Assembly (NCBI RefSeq): GCF_001746835.1
Contig: NZ_CP016094.1
Span: 1,302,001-1,366,000 of the forward strand
Source: Lacunisphaera limnophila
GTDB taxonomy: Bacteria > Verrucomicrobiota > Verrucomicrobiia > Opitutales > Opitutaceae
DNA: 64,000 bases
Reading direction: 5' to 3'
Shown: positions 1 through 7,378 of the stretch, in pieces
How positions within the stretch are numbered: the stretch's first letter is position 1
How the letters are laid out: every line of letters starts with the position of its first letter
Position numbers and translations under genes: made by a program
The notes under the pieces: model-generated
Database searches by the model: none
Seen by the model: the letters and a program-made list of their open reading frames with translations, nothing else
What the model was told of the DNA's origin: nothing

Positions 1-440
1 GTGCGCACCGCGTATTTTTCCAGGGCGCGCCAACCCGGCGTGGTCTTGCGGGTGTCGACGATGCGCACGCCCGTGCCCTGGACGGCCGCGGCGTAGCGGG
101 CGGCCTGGGTGGCGATGCCGCTGAGGCGCTGGAGGAAATTCAGGGCCGTGCGCTCGGCGGTGAGGATCGAGGCGGTGGAGCCTTCAATCGAGAGGACCCG
201 GGCGCCGCGCTTGATCCGCGCCCCATCGCGGGCCAGGGCGCGAATTTTCAGGGAGGGGTCCTGCTTCGCAAAGACCCGGGCTGCAACGTCCAGTCCGCAG
301 ATCACCAGCTCCTGCTTGGCATCGATCACGGCCCGGCTGCGGTGCTTGGCCGGAAAAATGGCGCGGCTGGTGATGTCACCGAGTCCGGCGTCTTCTTCCA
401 GGGCGAGGTCGATCAGGAGTTCGGTGCGGGGCGTGAGCAT
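1..440 (-). CDS. nadC: Nicotinate-nucleotide pyrophosphorylase (quinolinate phosphoribosyltransferase), 5' part only
   Basis: Converts quinolinate and PRPP to nicotinate mononucleotide in de novo NAD synthesis, in the cytoplasm. Reading the minus strand from the ATG at 440 gives about 146 residues before the window edge. These include the family's early AL-EEDxGxGDIT stretch near residue 14, the TAERTALNFLQRLSG helix near residue 95 and the DTRKTTPGWR active-site segment near residue 128. The C-terminal half lies outside the window. nadA ends 39 bp upstream on the same strand, so the two probably form one operon that makes and then uses quinolinate. The protein identity is secure from these motifs; only the 3' end is unseen. 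Confidence 0.93.
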   Translation of the reverse strand, partial: MLTPRTELLIDLALEEDAGLGDITSRAIFPAKHRSRAVIDAKQELVICGLDVAARVFAKQDPSLKIRALARDGARIKRGARVLSIEGSTASILTAERTALNFLQRLSGIATQAARYAAAVQGTGVRIVDTRKTTPGWRALEKYAVR

Positions 441-479
441 GGGGAAAGTGGGTTGAAGGCCGGCTTGGGGTTGGGGAGA

Positions 480-1538
480 TCAGTCCTTCGGGGCGAGCTC
501 GAACATGCGGTCGATGCAGCGGGCGGCGCGGCGGCGGATGTCCTCGTCCAACATGACAATCTGGTCGGGGCGCGGGGCGCGCAGGGCATCGCGCACCTTT
601 TCCAGCGTGTTGAGCTTCATGTAGGGGCAGAGGCGGCAGCCGCCGATGAAATGTTTCTCCGGCGTCTCGACCTGCAGCCGGCCGACGAGGCCGCACTCGG
701 TGAGCATGAGGTAATAGGGCGCGGGGGTGGTCTTGACGTATTTCATCATCGCCCCGGTGCTGCCGACAAAGTCGGCCACGGCGGCGACCGCCGGGGTGCA
801 CTCGGGGTGGGCCACGACCTTCAGGCCGGGAAAACGGAGGCGGGCGTCGGCGACGGCGGCGGCATCAAAGACGTCGTGCACGATGCAGGTGCCGTCGGAG
901 GTGATGATCTCCTTGGCCACGCCGCGGCGCTGCAATTCCGTGCGGACGTTCTCGCCCATCAGGCGGTCGGGCACAAAGAGGATGCGAGCCTGCGGCAGAC
1001 TCGCGATGATATCGTAGACGTTGCCCGAGGTGACACAGACGTCGGACTCCGCCTTCACGTCGGCCGTGGAGTTGATGTAGCAGACCACCGCCGCGTCGGG
1101 GTAGGCGGCCTTCAGTTGCCGCAGCTGGTCGCCGGTGAGGGAGTCGGCCAGGGAGCAGCCCGAGCCCCGGTCCGGCACGATCACGGTGGCGTCGGGGGAG
1201 AGGATCTTGGCGGTCTCGGCCATGAAGACCACGCCGGCAAAAAGGATGACCTTGGCCTTCGCGTCCCGGGCCATGAGGCTCAGGTAATAGGAGTCGCCCT
1301 TGAAGTCGCCCACGCCGTAGACGATCTCGGGCTCGACATAGGAGTGGGTGAGGATGACGGCATCCTTTTCCTTTTTCAGGCGGTTGATCTCCAGGGTGAG
1401 GGGGGCGAATTGCCGGCAGGCCTCATAATCCCAGGATTTGCCGGGGGTGCAATCCACGTGCAGCAAGGCCTTGAACAGGCGGTCGGTCTCGGCCGCGAGT
1501 TCGGAAACCGTGAAAAGGGGGGTGCCGGCGGAAATCAT
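480..1538 (-). CDS. nadA: Quinolinate synthase A
   Basis: Condenses iminoaspartate with dihydroxyacetone phosphate to quinolinate, using a 4Fe-4S cluster. The 352-residue protein has the family features in order: an early THSYV segment near residue 64, GCSLADS with Cys128, the HPEC motif with Cys247, the following GST segment, and CxxC near residues 301-304. Cys128, Cys247 and one of Cys301/Cys304 are the likely cluster ligands. The HPEC arrangement is that of the Bacillus-type enzyme rather than the E. coli type. It starts at the ATG at 1538, and nadC follows 39 bp downstream on the same strand. A divergent AraC-type regulator starts about 190 bp away, but nothing in the sequence ties it to NAD synthesis. 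Confidence 0.95.
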   Translation of the reverse strand: MISAGTPLFTVSELAAETDRLFKALLHVDCTPGKSWDYEACRQFAPLTLEINRLKKEKDAVILTHSYVEPEIVYGVGDFKGDSYYLSLMARDAKAKVILFAGVVFMAETAKILSPDATVIVPDRGSGCSLADSLTGDQLRQLKAAYPDAAVVCYINSTADVKAESDVCVTSGNVYDIIASLPQARILFVPDRLMGENVRTELQRRGVAKEIITSDGTCIVHDVFDAAAVADARLRFPGLKVVAHPECTPAVAAVADFVGSTGAMMKYVKTTPAPYYLMLTECGLVGRLQVETPEKHFIGGCRLCPYMKLNTLEKVRDALRAPRPDQIVMLDEDIRRRAARCIDRMFELAPKD

Positions 1539-1724
1539 GGAAGCCTGAGGTTACCCGCGGAAGCAGGCCCGTCAAAGCCCCATCGTGTCTTGTGCCGCGG
1601 CTTTCCGTTTGTCTTTGGGGTGAACACGGGATTGATTCCGCCTCACCCGTACCCCGCCGTGCCCCCGGCCCACCCCATACCTGTGACGAGCGCGCCCGAC
1701 CATGCGCTGCTGACCGCCCGCTCG

Positions 1725-2699
1725 ATGAGCCCGCATCATCGCGCGGAAATGCGCGAGGCGTTCGACCAGATCGTGCGCCTGGCCGACCATGACCGGCTGA
1801 CCCTGCGCGTGCCGCACGAGGTCAAGCAGGTGCAGAACCGGCGGGGCATGCATTACCATTACCGGCCGGAGATTTTCTTCGGCCTGCAGGGCTGGACGGA
1901 ATTCAGCTTCCCCAACGAGGGCTTCCGCGTGAGCCCGGGGGAGGTCTGCCTGATCCCGGCGGGGGTGCCGCACGGCGAGACGGTGCACGCCGAGCCGGCC
2001 CGGCCGTTTCGCAACCTCGTGATCGGTTTTTATAACAACACCATCAGCATCCATTTCGCCCATGAGGCGCGGCCGCGCAAACCGGACATCGAGGTCATCG
2101 AGTTCTTCGACGCGCCCAACCTCGACGTGTTTCTCACCCTGGCCAATTCGCTGGTGCATGCGCACGCGATGCAGGCGCCGGCCCGCGAGGCCGTGCGCAA
2201 GGGACTGCTCCTCTCGATCTTCGGCCTGTTCCGCAACCTGGTCGAGACGGGCACCGGCCACCTGAACAGTGACATCGGCAAGGTCTTCCAGGCGAAATGC
2301 CTCGTGCGGGAGCAGTTTGCGAACCCCGAGCTCAGCGTGATCCACATCGCCGCCCAGCTGGGCTGCTCGGCCGATTACCTCTCCCACCTCTTCCACACCG
2401 AGACCCGGGAGCGGCTCACGCATTACGTCCAGCGCATCCGCATCGAGGGGGCGATCCTCGCGCTCGACACCGGTTCGCTCACCATCTCCCAGATCGCCTA
2501 CGCCAGCGGGTTCAGCGACCCGGCCTACTTCGCCCGCGTGTTCAAGCAGCACAAGGGCGTGACGCCGCAGGAATTCCGGCTGCAACTCGAAGCCGCGCGG
2601 CAGCGGCAGGAGGACAAGCCGAAGACTGTCTATCATGACCACCTCGACTACACGCATGGGGCACCGGCGCTGAAGCAGGAAGCGCCGGCGGGGAAGTAA
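1725..2699 (+). CDS. AraC-family transcriptional regulator with N-terminal cupin sensor
   Basis: Probable DNA-binding regulator of about 324 residues. The N-terminal half is cupin-like (HYHYRPEIFFGLQG, then LIPAGVPHGE), as in sugar-sensing AraC proteins. The C-terminal 100 residues hold two helix-turn-helix units (LSVIHIAAQLGCSADYLSHLF and a second ending ISQIAYASGFSDPAYFARVFKQ), followed by a PQEFR motif. The frame is open far upstream by chance, so the start is uncertain: I chose the ATG at 1725; a GTG at 1683 is possible. It converges on the amylase gene at 2816 and could control the starch locus, but this is only a guess from position. Confidence 0.85.
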   Translation: MSPHHRAEMREAFDQIVRLADHDRLTLRVPHEVKQVQNRRGMHYHYRPEIFFGLQGWTEFSFPNEGFRVSPGEVCLIPAGVPHGETVHAEPARPFRNLVIGFYNNTISIHFAHEARPRKPDIEVIEFFDAPNLDVFLTLANSLVHAHAMQAPAREAVRKGLLLSIFGLFRNLVETGTGHLNSDIGKVFQAKCLVREQFANPELSVIHIAAQLGCSADYLSHLFHTETRERLTHYVQRIRIEGAILALDTGSLTISQIAYASGFSDPAYFARVFKQHKGVTPQEFRLQLEAARQRQEDKPKTVYHDHLDYTHGAPALKQEAPAGK

Positions 2700-2795
2700 G
2701 GGGAGGCAAAATGCAGGCGCTGGCTTGTTGTGGGTCAGCGCGCTCCGAAAAGCGTCCGCGAGCGGACTGCCCACAGGTAAGGCGAACGCTCCGCG

Positions 2796-2816
2796 GGGCC
2801 GGTCTTTGACCGGCCC
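2796..2816. repeat. Dispersed GGGCCGGTC palindrome, copy 1
   Basis: Perfect inverted repeat GGGCCGGTC-TTT-GACCGGCCC. It lies between the convergent AraC-type gene and the amylase gene and touches the amylase TAG stop codon (2816-2818), so it probably acts as a transcript end for both. The same unit recurs at 4206, 4248, 5598 and 10544. Confidence 0.8.
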
Positions 2817-4195
2817 TACTTGACCAGCACCCGGTAGCGCCAGGCCTTGAGGTCGAGCGGGACGAGGGCGTCGAGCTTCACGGTCTCGCCAGTGAAGGCG
2901 TCGCGCCATTCGCCGGCGAGCGCGGGGTCGAAGAGGTCAGCCTTGGCGTCCTTGGCGGTGAGGTTGAAGAGCCCGACCACCCGACGGCCGTCGGCGGCGG
3001 TGCGCTCGAGGGCGTAGAAGGTCGCGTTGTCCGTGGTGTCTAGGCGGCGCATGGGTGAACCGGTGTGCAGGGCCGGGTGCTCGCGCCGGAGTTTGGTCAT
3101 GACCTGGTAGAGGCGCGTGGTCGGGTGGGTTTCGGCGGGCCAGACGATCGGGTCGCGCTGGAAGAACTCGAGGCGGCGGTCGAGGCCAGCTTCCTGGCCG
3201 TTGTAGATCATCGGCACGCCATCGAGCAGGAAGGTCAGCACGGCGAAAGGGGCGTAACCGGCGCCCATGCGCTCGAACTCCGTGCCCGCCCAGCTGTTCT
3301 CATCGTGGCTGCTGGTGAAGACCATGAGGGCGGCGCCGCGCGGAAAGTGGGCGTGGATCTTCGCGTAGGCCTCGTCGAGCGCCGAGGCGGATCGCTTGCA
3401 CTGGGCGATCTGGTTCATCGCGTGGTGGAGATCGAAGCCGTAGGAGAGATTGAAGGCCGCGACCTGCTGCTGCGGCAGCTCGGCCTCGGCGAGGAAGAGG
3501 GCGTCGGGCTTCACGGCGCGCACGCGGCGCACCACCTCGTTCCAGAACGGGGTGGGCAGACCCCAGGCCACGTCGCAGCGGAAGCCGTCGATGCCGAAGT
3601 TCTTCACCCAGTGGAGGAGGACGTCGGCCTGGTAGTCGAGCAGGGCGGGCACGCGGAAGTCGAACTGCACGACGTCGGTCCAGTCGGTGCCGTGCGGGGG
3701 CGTGAGGTTGCCTTGCTCGTCGCGCCAGAAAAATTCCGGGTGGGTTTTCGTGAGGGGGTTGTCAGGTGAGACGTGGTTGGGGACCCAGTCGAGGATCACG
3801 CGCTGACCCTGGGCATGGGCGGCGTTGACGAGGTCGCGCAAGTCCTGCTCGGTGCCGAACTCCGGGTTGACCCCCAGGTAGTCCTGCGCGGCGTAGTAGC
3901 TGCCGAGCGGTCCCTTGCGGTTAACCTCCCCGATCGGGTGGATCGGCATCAGCCAGAGCACATCAACGCCGAGAGCCTTGAGCCGCGGCAGATCAGCGGT
4001 AACGGCGGAGAATTTACCAGTGGCGGAGAACTGGCGGACATTAATCTCGTAGATGGTGCTGCCGCGAGCCCAGTCGGGCAGGCCGATGGCCACGTGGTGG
4101 GCGCTGGGTTGGGCTTTCTCCCGCTCGGGCGCCGGGGCCGCGGAAACGAGCGGCGCGAGGAGGAGGGAGAGGAGGAGGGCAATCTGCTTTTTCAT
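2816..4195 (-). CDS. Secreted GH13 alpha-amylase
   Basis: Starch or maltodextrin hydrolase of 459 residues. The start chosen is the ATG at 4195, because it opens a clear signal peptide (MKKQIALLLSLLLAPLVSAA); an in-frame upstream ATG at 4273 only adds sequence translated from the intergenic palindromes. The four GH13 regions are visible: ILDWVPNHV, GFRCDVAW with the nucleophile Asp, LFLAEAEL with the acid/base Glu, and FTSSHDEN with the third Asp. It is the last gene of the leftward run TonB receptor, malQ, porter, amylase, and probably works in the periplasm or on the surface to shorten maltodextrins. The exact cleavage specificity cannot be read from the sequence. Confidence 0.92.
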   Translation of the reverse strand: MKKQIALLLSLLLAPLVSAAPAPEREKAQPSAHHVAIGLPDWARGSTIYEINVRQFSATGKFSAVTADLPRLKALGVDVLWLMPIHPIGEVNRKGPLGSYYAAQDYLGVNPEFGTEQDLRDLVNAAHAQGQRVILDWVPNHVSPDNPLTKTHPEFFWRDEQGNLTPPHGTDWTDVVQFDFRVPALLDYQADVLLHWVKNFGIDGFRCDVAWGLPTPFWNEVVRRVRAVKPDALFLAEAELPQQQVAAFNLSYGFDLHHAMNQIAQCKRSASALDEAYAKIHAHFPRGAALMVFTSSHDENSWAGTEFERMGAGYAPFAVLTFLLDGVPMIYNGQEAGLDRRLEFFQRDPIVWPAETHPTTRLYQVMTKLRREHPALHTGSPMRRLDTTDNATFYALERTAADGRRVVGLFNLTAKDAKADLFDPALAGEWRDAFTGETVKLDALVPLDLKAWRYRVLVK

Positions 4196-4205
4196 GAGAA
4201 AGTAG

Positions 4206-4271
4206 GGCCGGTCTCGGACCGGCCCGGTTTGCTGGTTTTCTAAGCGGGTCCGGTCGGAGACCGGCCCTACC
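4206..4271. repeat. Dispersed GGGCCGGTC palindrome, two copies
   Basis: Two units in the 82-bp gap between the porter and amylase genes. The first (4206-4226) is GGGCCGGTC-TCG-GACCGGCCC; the second (4248-4271) is a slightly worn version around CCGGTC-GGA-GACCGG that ends in GGCCCTAC. Stable hairpins here could shape the relative amounts of the two messages. Confidence 0.8.
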
Positions 4272-4277
4272 AAAGAA

Positions 4278-5585
4278 TCAGGTCGCGCCGACCGGCTTGT
4301 CTTCCGGCACCCAGGACAGGGCGGCGGCGGCGGCGATCAGGCAGGCGCCGCCAACCACCACGGCGGTGAGGGCGCGGCCGCCGAGCAGGTGCTCGACGAC
4401 GGGGCCGAGGAGGGTGGCCGCGAGGATCTGTGGGAGCACGATGAAGAAATTGAAGACGCCCATGTAGAAACCCATCTGCTGAGCCGGGATGGCGTTGGAC
4501 AGCAGCGCGTAGGGCATGGAGAGGATCGTCGCCCAGCCGATGCCAACGGCCACCATGGAAACCAGGAGTAACTCAGGGGTGCGGACAAAACCCACGCTGG
4601 CCAGGCCGACACCGGCGCAAAGCAGGCCGACGCGGTGCAGGACCTTGGCCGGCACGCCTCGATTCGCGAGCGCCACGAGGACAAAGGCGACACCGAAGGC
4701 CGTGCCGTTGTAGACCGCGAAGCAGACGCCGCCCCACTCGAGACCGCGCTGGTAGGCCTCCGTCCCGGGCGTGCCGCCGAAGATGCTGCGGGCGATGCCG
4801 GGCGTGAAATAGATCCACATGCAGAAGAGACCGAGCCAGGTGAAGAACTGTACCACGGCCAGCCGGCGCATGACCACCGGCATGTGCTGGATCCCGTGCC
4901 AGACATCGACGAAGAAGGAACCCGGGGGCTTGGCGCCCTCGCCCGCCGCCGCCGGCTCAGGGGGAACTTCCTTGGTGGTCACCACGGTGTAGACCACCGC
5001 GACCATGAAGACGACCGCGCCAATGTAGAACGAGAGCTTGATGGACCAGGGGATGCCGCCGTCCGGCGAACCGGCGCCCACCACGCCAAAATGCGTGAGC
5101 AGCCAGGGCAGGGCGGAGGACAGCACGGCGCCGAGACCGATCAGGAGGCTCTGCATGGCGAAACCCACCTGGCGCTGGGCCGGGGGCAGGAGGTCGGCGA
5201 CAAAGGCGCGGAACGGTTCCATGCTCACGTTGACGGAGGCGTCGAGGACCCAAAGCAGACCCGCGGCCATCCAGAGCGCGGAGGAGTTGGGCATGGCAAC
5301 GAGGGCTAGGCTGGCGAGGATGGCGCCGCCCAGGAAATACGGACGCCGGCGGCCGAGATGCCGGTGCCAGGTGCGGTCGCTGTAGTAGCCGATGATGGGC
5401 TGCACGATCAGGCCGGTGAGCGGAGCCGCGAGCCAGAGCATCGGGATGGCGCTTTCGGAGGCGCCGAGGAACTCGTAGATGGCGCTCATGTTGGCCATCT
5501 GCAGGCCCCAGCCAAACTGGATGCCGAAGAAGCCGAAGCTCATGTTCCAGATGGCGGGGAGGGAGAGGGGACGTTGGGGCTGCAT
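4278..5585 (-). CDS. MFS sugar porter, SLC45/GPH type (probable maltose/maltodextrin importer)
   Basis: Inner-membrane transporter of 435 residues with about twelve hydrophobic segments. The N-terminal part (NMSFGFFGIQFGWGLQMAN) and the segment VQPIIGYYSDRTWHRHLGRRRPYF, with its basic loop between helices 2 and 3, are typical of the SLC45-like and GPH-like sugar porters that sit beside maltose genes in TonB-dependent systems. It lies between malQ and the secreted amylase on the same strand, so maltose or short maltodextrin import is the most likely job. The substrate is inferred from these neighbours. Confidence 0.85.
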   Translation of the reverse strand: MQPQRPLSLPAIWNMSFGFFGIQFGWGLQMANMSAIYEFLGASESAIPMLWLAAPLTGLIVQPIIGYYSDRTWHRHLGRRRPYFLGGAILASLALVAMPNSSALWMAAGLLWVLDASVNVSMEPFRAFVADLLPPAQRQVGFAMQSLLIGLGAVLSSALPWLLTHFGVVGAGSPDGGIPWSIKLSFYIGAVVFMVAVVYTVVTTKEVPPEPAAAGEGAKPPGSFFVDVWHGIQHMPVVMRRLAVVQFFTWLGLFCMWIYFTPGIARSIFGGTPGTEAYQRGLEWGGVCFAVYNGTAFGVAFVLVALANRGVPAKVLHRVGLLCAGVGLASVGFVRTPELLLVSMVAVGIGWATILSMPYALLSNAIPAQQMGFYMGVFNFFIVLPQILAATLLGPVVEHLLGGRALTAVVVGGACLIAAAAALSWVPEDKPVGAT

Positions 5586-5597
5586 GGGGGAAAGGGA

Positions 5598-5618
5598 GGG
5601 CCGGTCAGAGACCGGCCC
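5598..5618. repeat. Dispersed GGGCCGGTC palindrome, copy 4
   Basis: GGGCCGGTC-AGA-GACCGGCCC in the gap between malQ and the porter gene, immediately upstream of the porter start codon. Same unit as at 2796 and 4206. Confidence 0.8.
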
Positions 5619-5647
5619 TGCTCCTGAGCTGGGGGACTGGTCGGGGC

Positions 5648-7288
5648 TTAGGTGGCTTCCGGGGGTTCACTGAAATCCTTCACCGGGCGGTCGCCGGTGC
5701 GGTCGTAGAGGCTGATCCAATGGCGGAGGATGGCGGCCTTGTCGCGGCGGAGCGAGCCCAGTTGTTCCGCGGTGAAGCGCCACTGCCAGTTGCCCTCGGT
5801 CGTGCCGGGGCGGTTGAGCGTGGCGGACGCGGGCAGGTCGAGCAGGTCCTGCACCGGGATCACGGCGAGCCGGGAAACCGTGGCGAGGGTGGCGCGGATC
5901 ACCGGCCAGGCGGAGTGGGTTCCATCCAAACCAAAATACTCAGTGATCTTCGCGGCGTAGGGCGGCTGCAGCGACTCAAGCCAGCCACGGGCCGTGATGT
6001 TGTCGTGCGTGCCGGTGTAGGCGACGCTGTCGGGCGGATAGAAGTGCGGGAGGTTCGCGTTGTTGGCGTCGTGGCCGTAGGCGAACTGGAGGATCTTCAT
6101 GCCGGGCAGGCCGGCGGCGCGGCGGAGGTTCACCACATCGGGCCCGATGTAACCGAGGTCCTCGGCGATGATCCGCGCGCCGGGGAGGGCGGCGCGCACG
6201 GCCGAGAAGAACTCCAAGCCCGGGCCGCGGCGCCAGGCGCCGGTGCGGGCATCGGGGGCGTCGGCGGGAATTTCCCAGAACGTGTCGAAGCCGCGGAAGT
6301 GATCGAGCCGCACCACATCGTAGAGCTCGAAGGCGGCGCGCAGGCGGTCGAGCCACCAGGCGTAGCCGGTCTCGCGGAGGTACGCCCAGTCATAGAGCGG
6401 ATTGCCCCAGAGCTGGCCGAGGGCGGAGAAATAATCCGGCGGCACGCCGGCCACGGCGAGGGGCCGGCCCGAGGCGTCGAGGCGGAAGACGGCGCGGTTG
6501 CGCCAGGTGTCGGCACTGTCGAGGGCCACAAAGATCGGCACATCGCCGATCAGGCCGACCCCGCGGTCGCGGGCATGGGCGCGCAGGCGGTCCCACTGGC
6601 CGAAGAACAGGTATTGATAAAAGGCGTGGCGCTCGGACTCCGCGCGCACGGAGGCGGGCAGGCTGGCGTGCAGCGCCGGGGTCCAGCGGGCGTAGGCCGC
6701 TGGCCAGGTGGGCCAGGCCCAGCCGCCGAAATGGCCCTTGAGCGCCATGAAGTCGGCGTAGGGCTGGAGCCAGGTCGCGTGGGTGCGGCGGAAGTCGCCG
6801 TAGGAGCCAAAGCCGTCAAACGTGTCGGCACCCGAGGCGGCGAAGCGATCGGCAGCGAGCGCGAGCACGCGCCAGAAGTCCGCGTAGAGCCAGCCGTAGT
6901 CGACGGTCGCGGCGGGCAGGCGGCGCAGGGGCGCGGTCTCGGCCTCAGTCAGCAGGCCGCAGGTGACGAGTTCGCCGAGGTCGATGAAATAGGGGTTCCC
7001 CGCCGAGGCGGAGAACAGTTGGTAAGGCGAATCACCGAAGCCGGTGGGGCCGATCGGGCAGATCTGCCAGTAACGGACCCCGGACTCGGCGAGGAAATCG
7101 ACGAAGGCGCGGGCGCCGCGGCCCAGGTTGCCGATGCCGTACTCGCCGGGCAGCGAGGACAGGTGGGCGAGCACGCCGGCGCTGCGGGTGGTCAGCCAGG
7201 GGGCGGGCGGGGCCGCGAGGGTCGCGGGGGCCCGGGGGGCGGGCACGGCGACCGGCTCAGCCGGGAGGGACGGGGGACGCGGGGGCAT
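5648..7288 (-). CDS. malQ: 4-alpha-glucanotransferase (amylomaltase)
   Basis: Transfers glucan segments between maltodextrins in the cytoplasm, so that short imported chains can be used. The 546-residue protein (start ATG 7288) has the GH77 order of motifs: SSLPGEYGIGNLG near the N-terminus, GDVPIFVALDSAD, VRLDHFRGF with the nucleophile Asp, IIAEDLGYIGPDV with the acid/base Glu, and YTGTHDN with the third Asp. About 45 residues of Pro/Ala-rich sequence precede the catalytic domain, so the true start might be slightly downstream. It lies directly behind the TonB receptor gene and in front of the porter gene, all on the minus strand. Confidence 0.94.
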   Translation of the reverse strand: MPPRPPSLPAEPVAVPAPRAPATLAAPPAPWLTTRSAGVLAHLSSLPGEYGIGNLGRGARAFVDFLAESGVRYWQICPIGPTGFGDSPYQLFSASAGNPYFIDLGELVTCGLLTEAETAPLRRLPAATVDYGWLYADFWRVLALAADRFAASGADTFDGFGSYGDFRRTHATWLQPYADFMALKGHFGGWAWPTWPAAYARWTPALHASLPASVRAESERHAFYQYLFFGQWDRLRAHARDRGVGLIGDVPIFVALDSADTWRNRAVFRLDASGRPLAVAGVPPDYFSALGQLWGNPLYDWAYLRETGYAWWLDRLRAAFELYDVVRLDHFRGFDTFWEIPADAPDARTGAWRRGPGLEFFSAVRAALPGARIIAEDLGYIGPDVVNLRRAAGLPGMKILQFAYGHDANNANLPHFYPPDSVAYTGTHDNITARGWLESLQPPYAAKITEYFGLDGTHSAWPVIRATLATVSRLAVIPVQDLLDLPASATLNRPGTTEGNWQWRFTAEQLGSLRRDKAAILRHWISLYDRTGDRPVKDFSEPPEAT

Positions 7289-7317
7289 GGGCGGGGTTCG
7301 TCGGGGGGAGAGAAAGA

Positions 7318-7347
7318 GCGGCCACCAGTAACCCCACTGGTGGCCGC
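7318..7347 (-). terminator. Strong hairpin between TonB receptor and malQ
   Basis: Perfect 12-bp stem GCGGCCACCAGT / ACTGGTGGCCGC around the loop AACCCC. On the minus strand it is followed by a CT-rich stretch. It lies 31 bp beyond the receptor stop codon and could partly end or protect the receptor message, which would make receptor mRNA more abundant than the downstream genes. Confidence 0.7.
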
Positions 7348-7378
7348 ACGTGAAACCAAGCAAACCAGACCGGACGGA

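Noticed and set aside
342..1724. A 785-codon version of the AraC-type protein starting at 342
   Set aside because: The first 460 codons are antisense to nadC and nadA; only the part from about 1683/1725 has family similarity.
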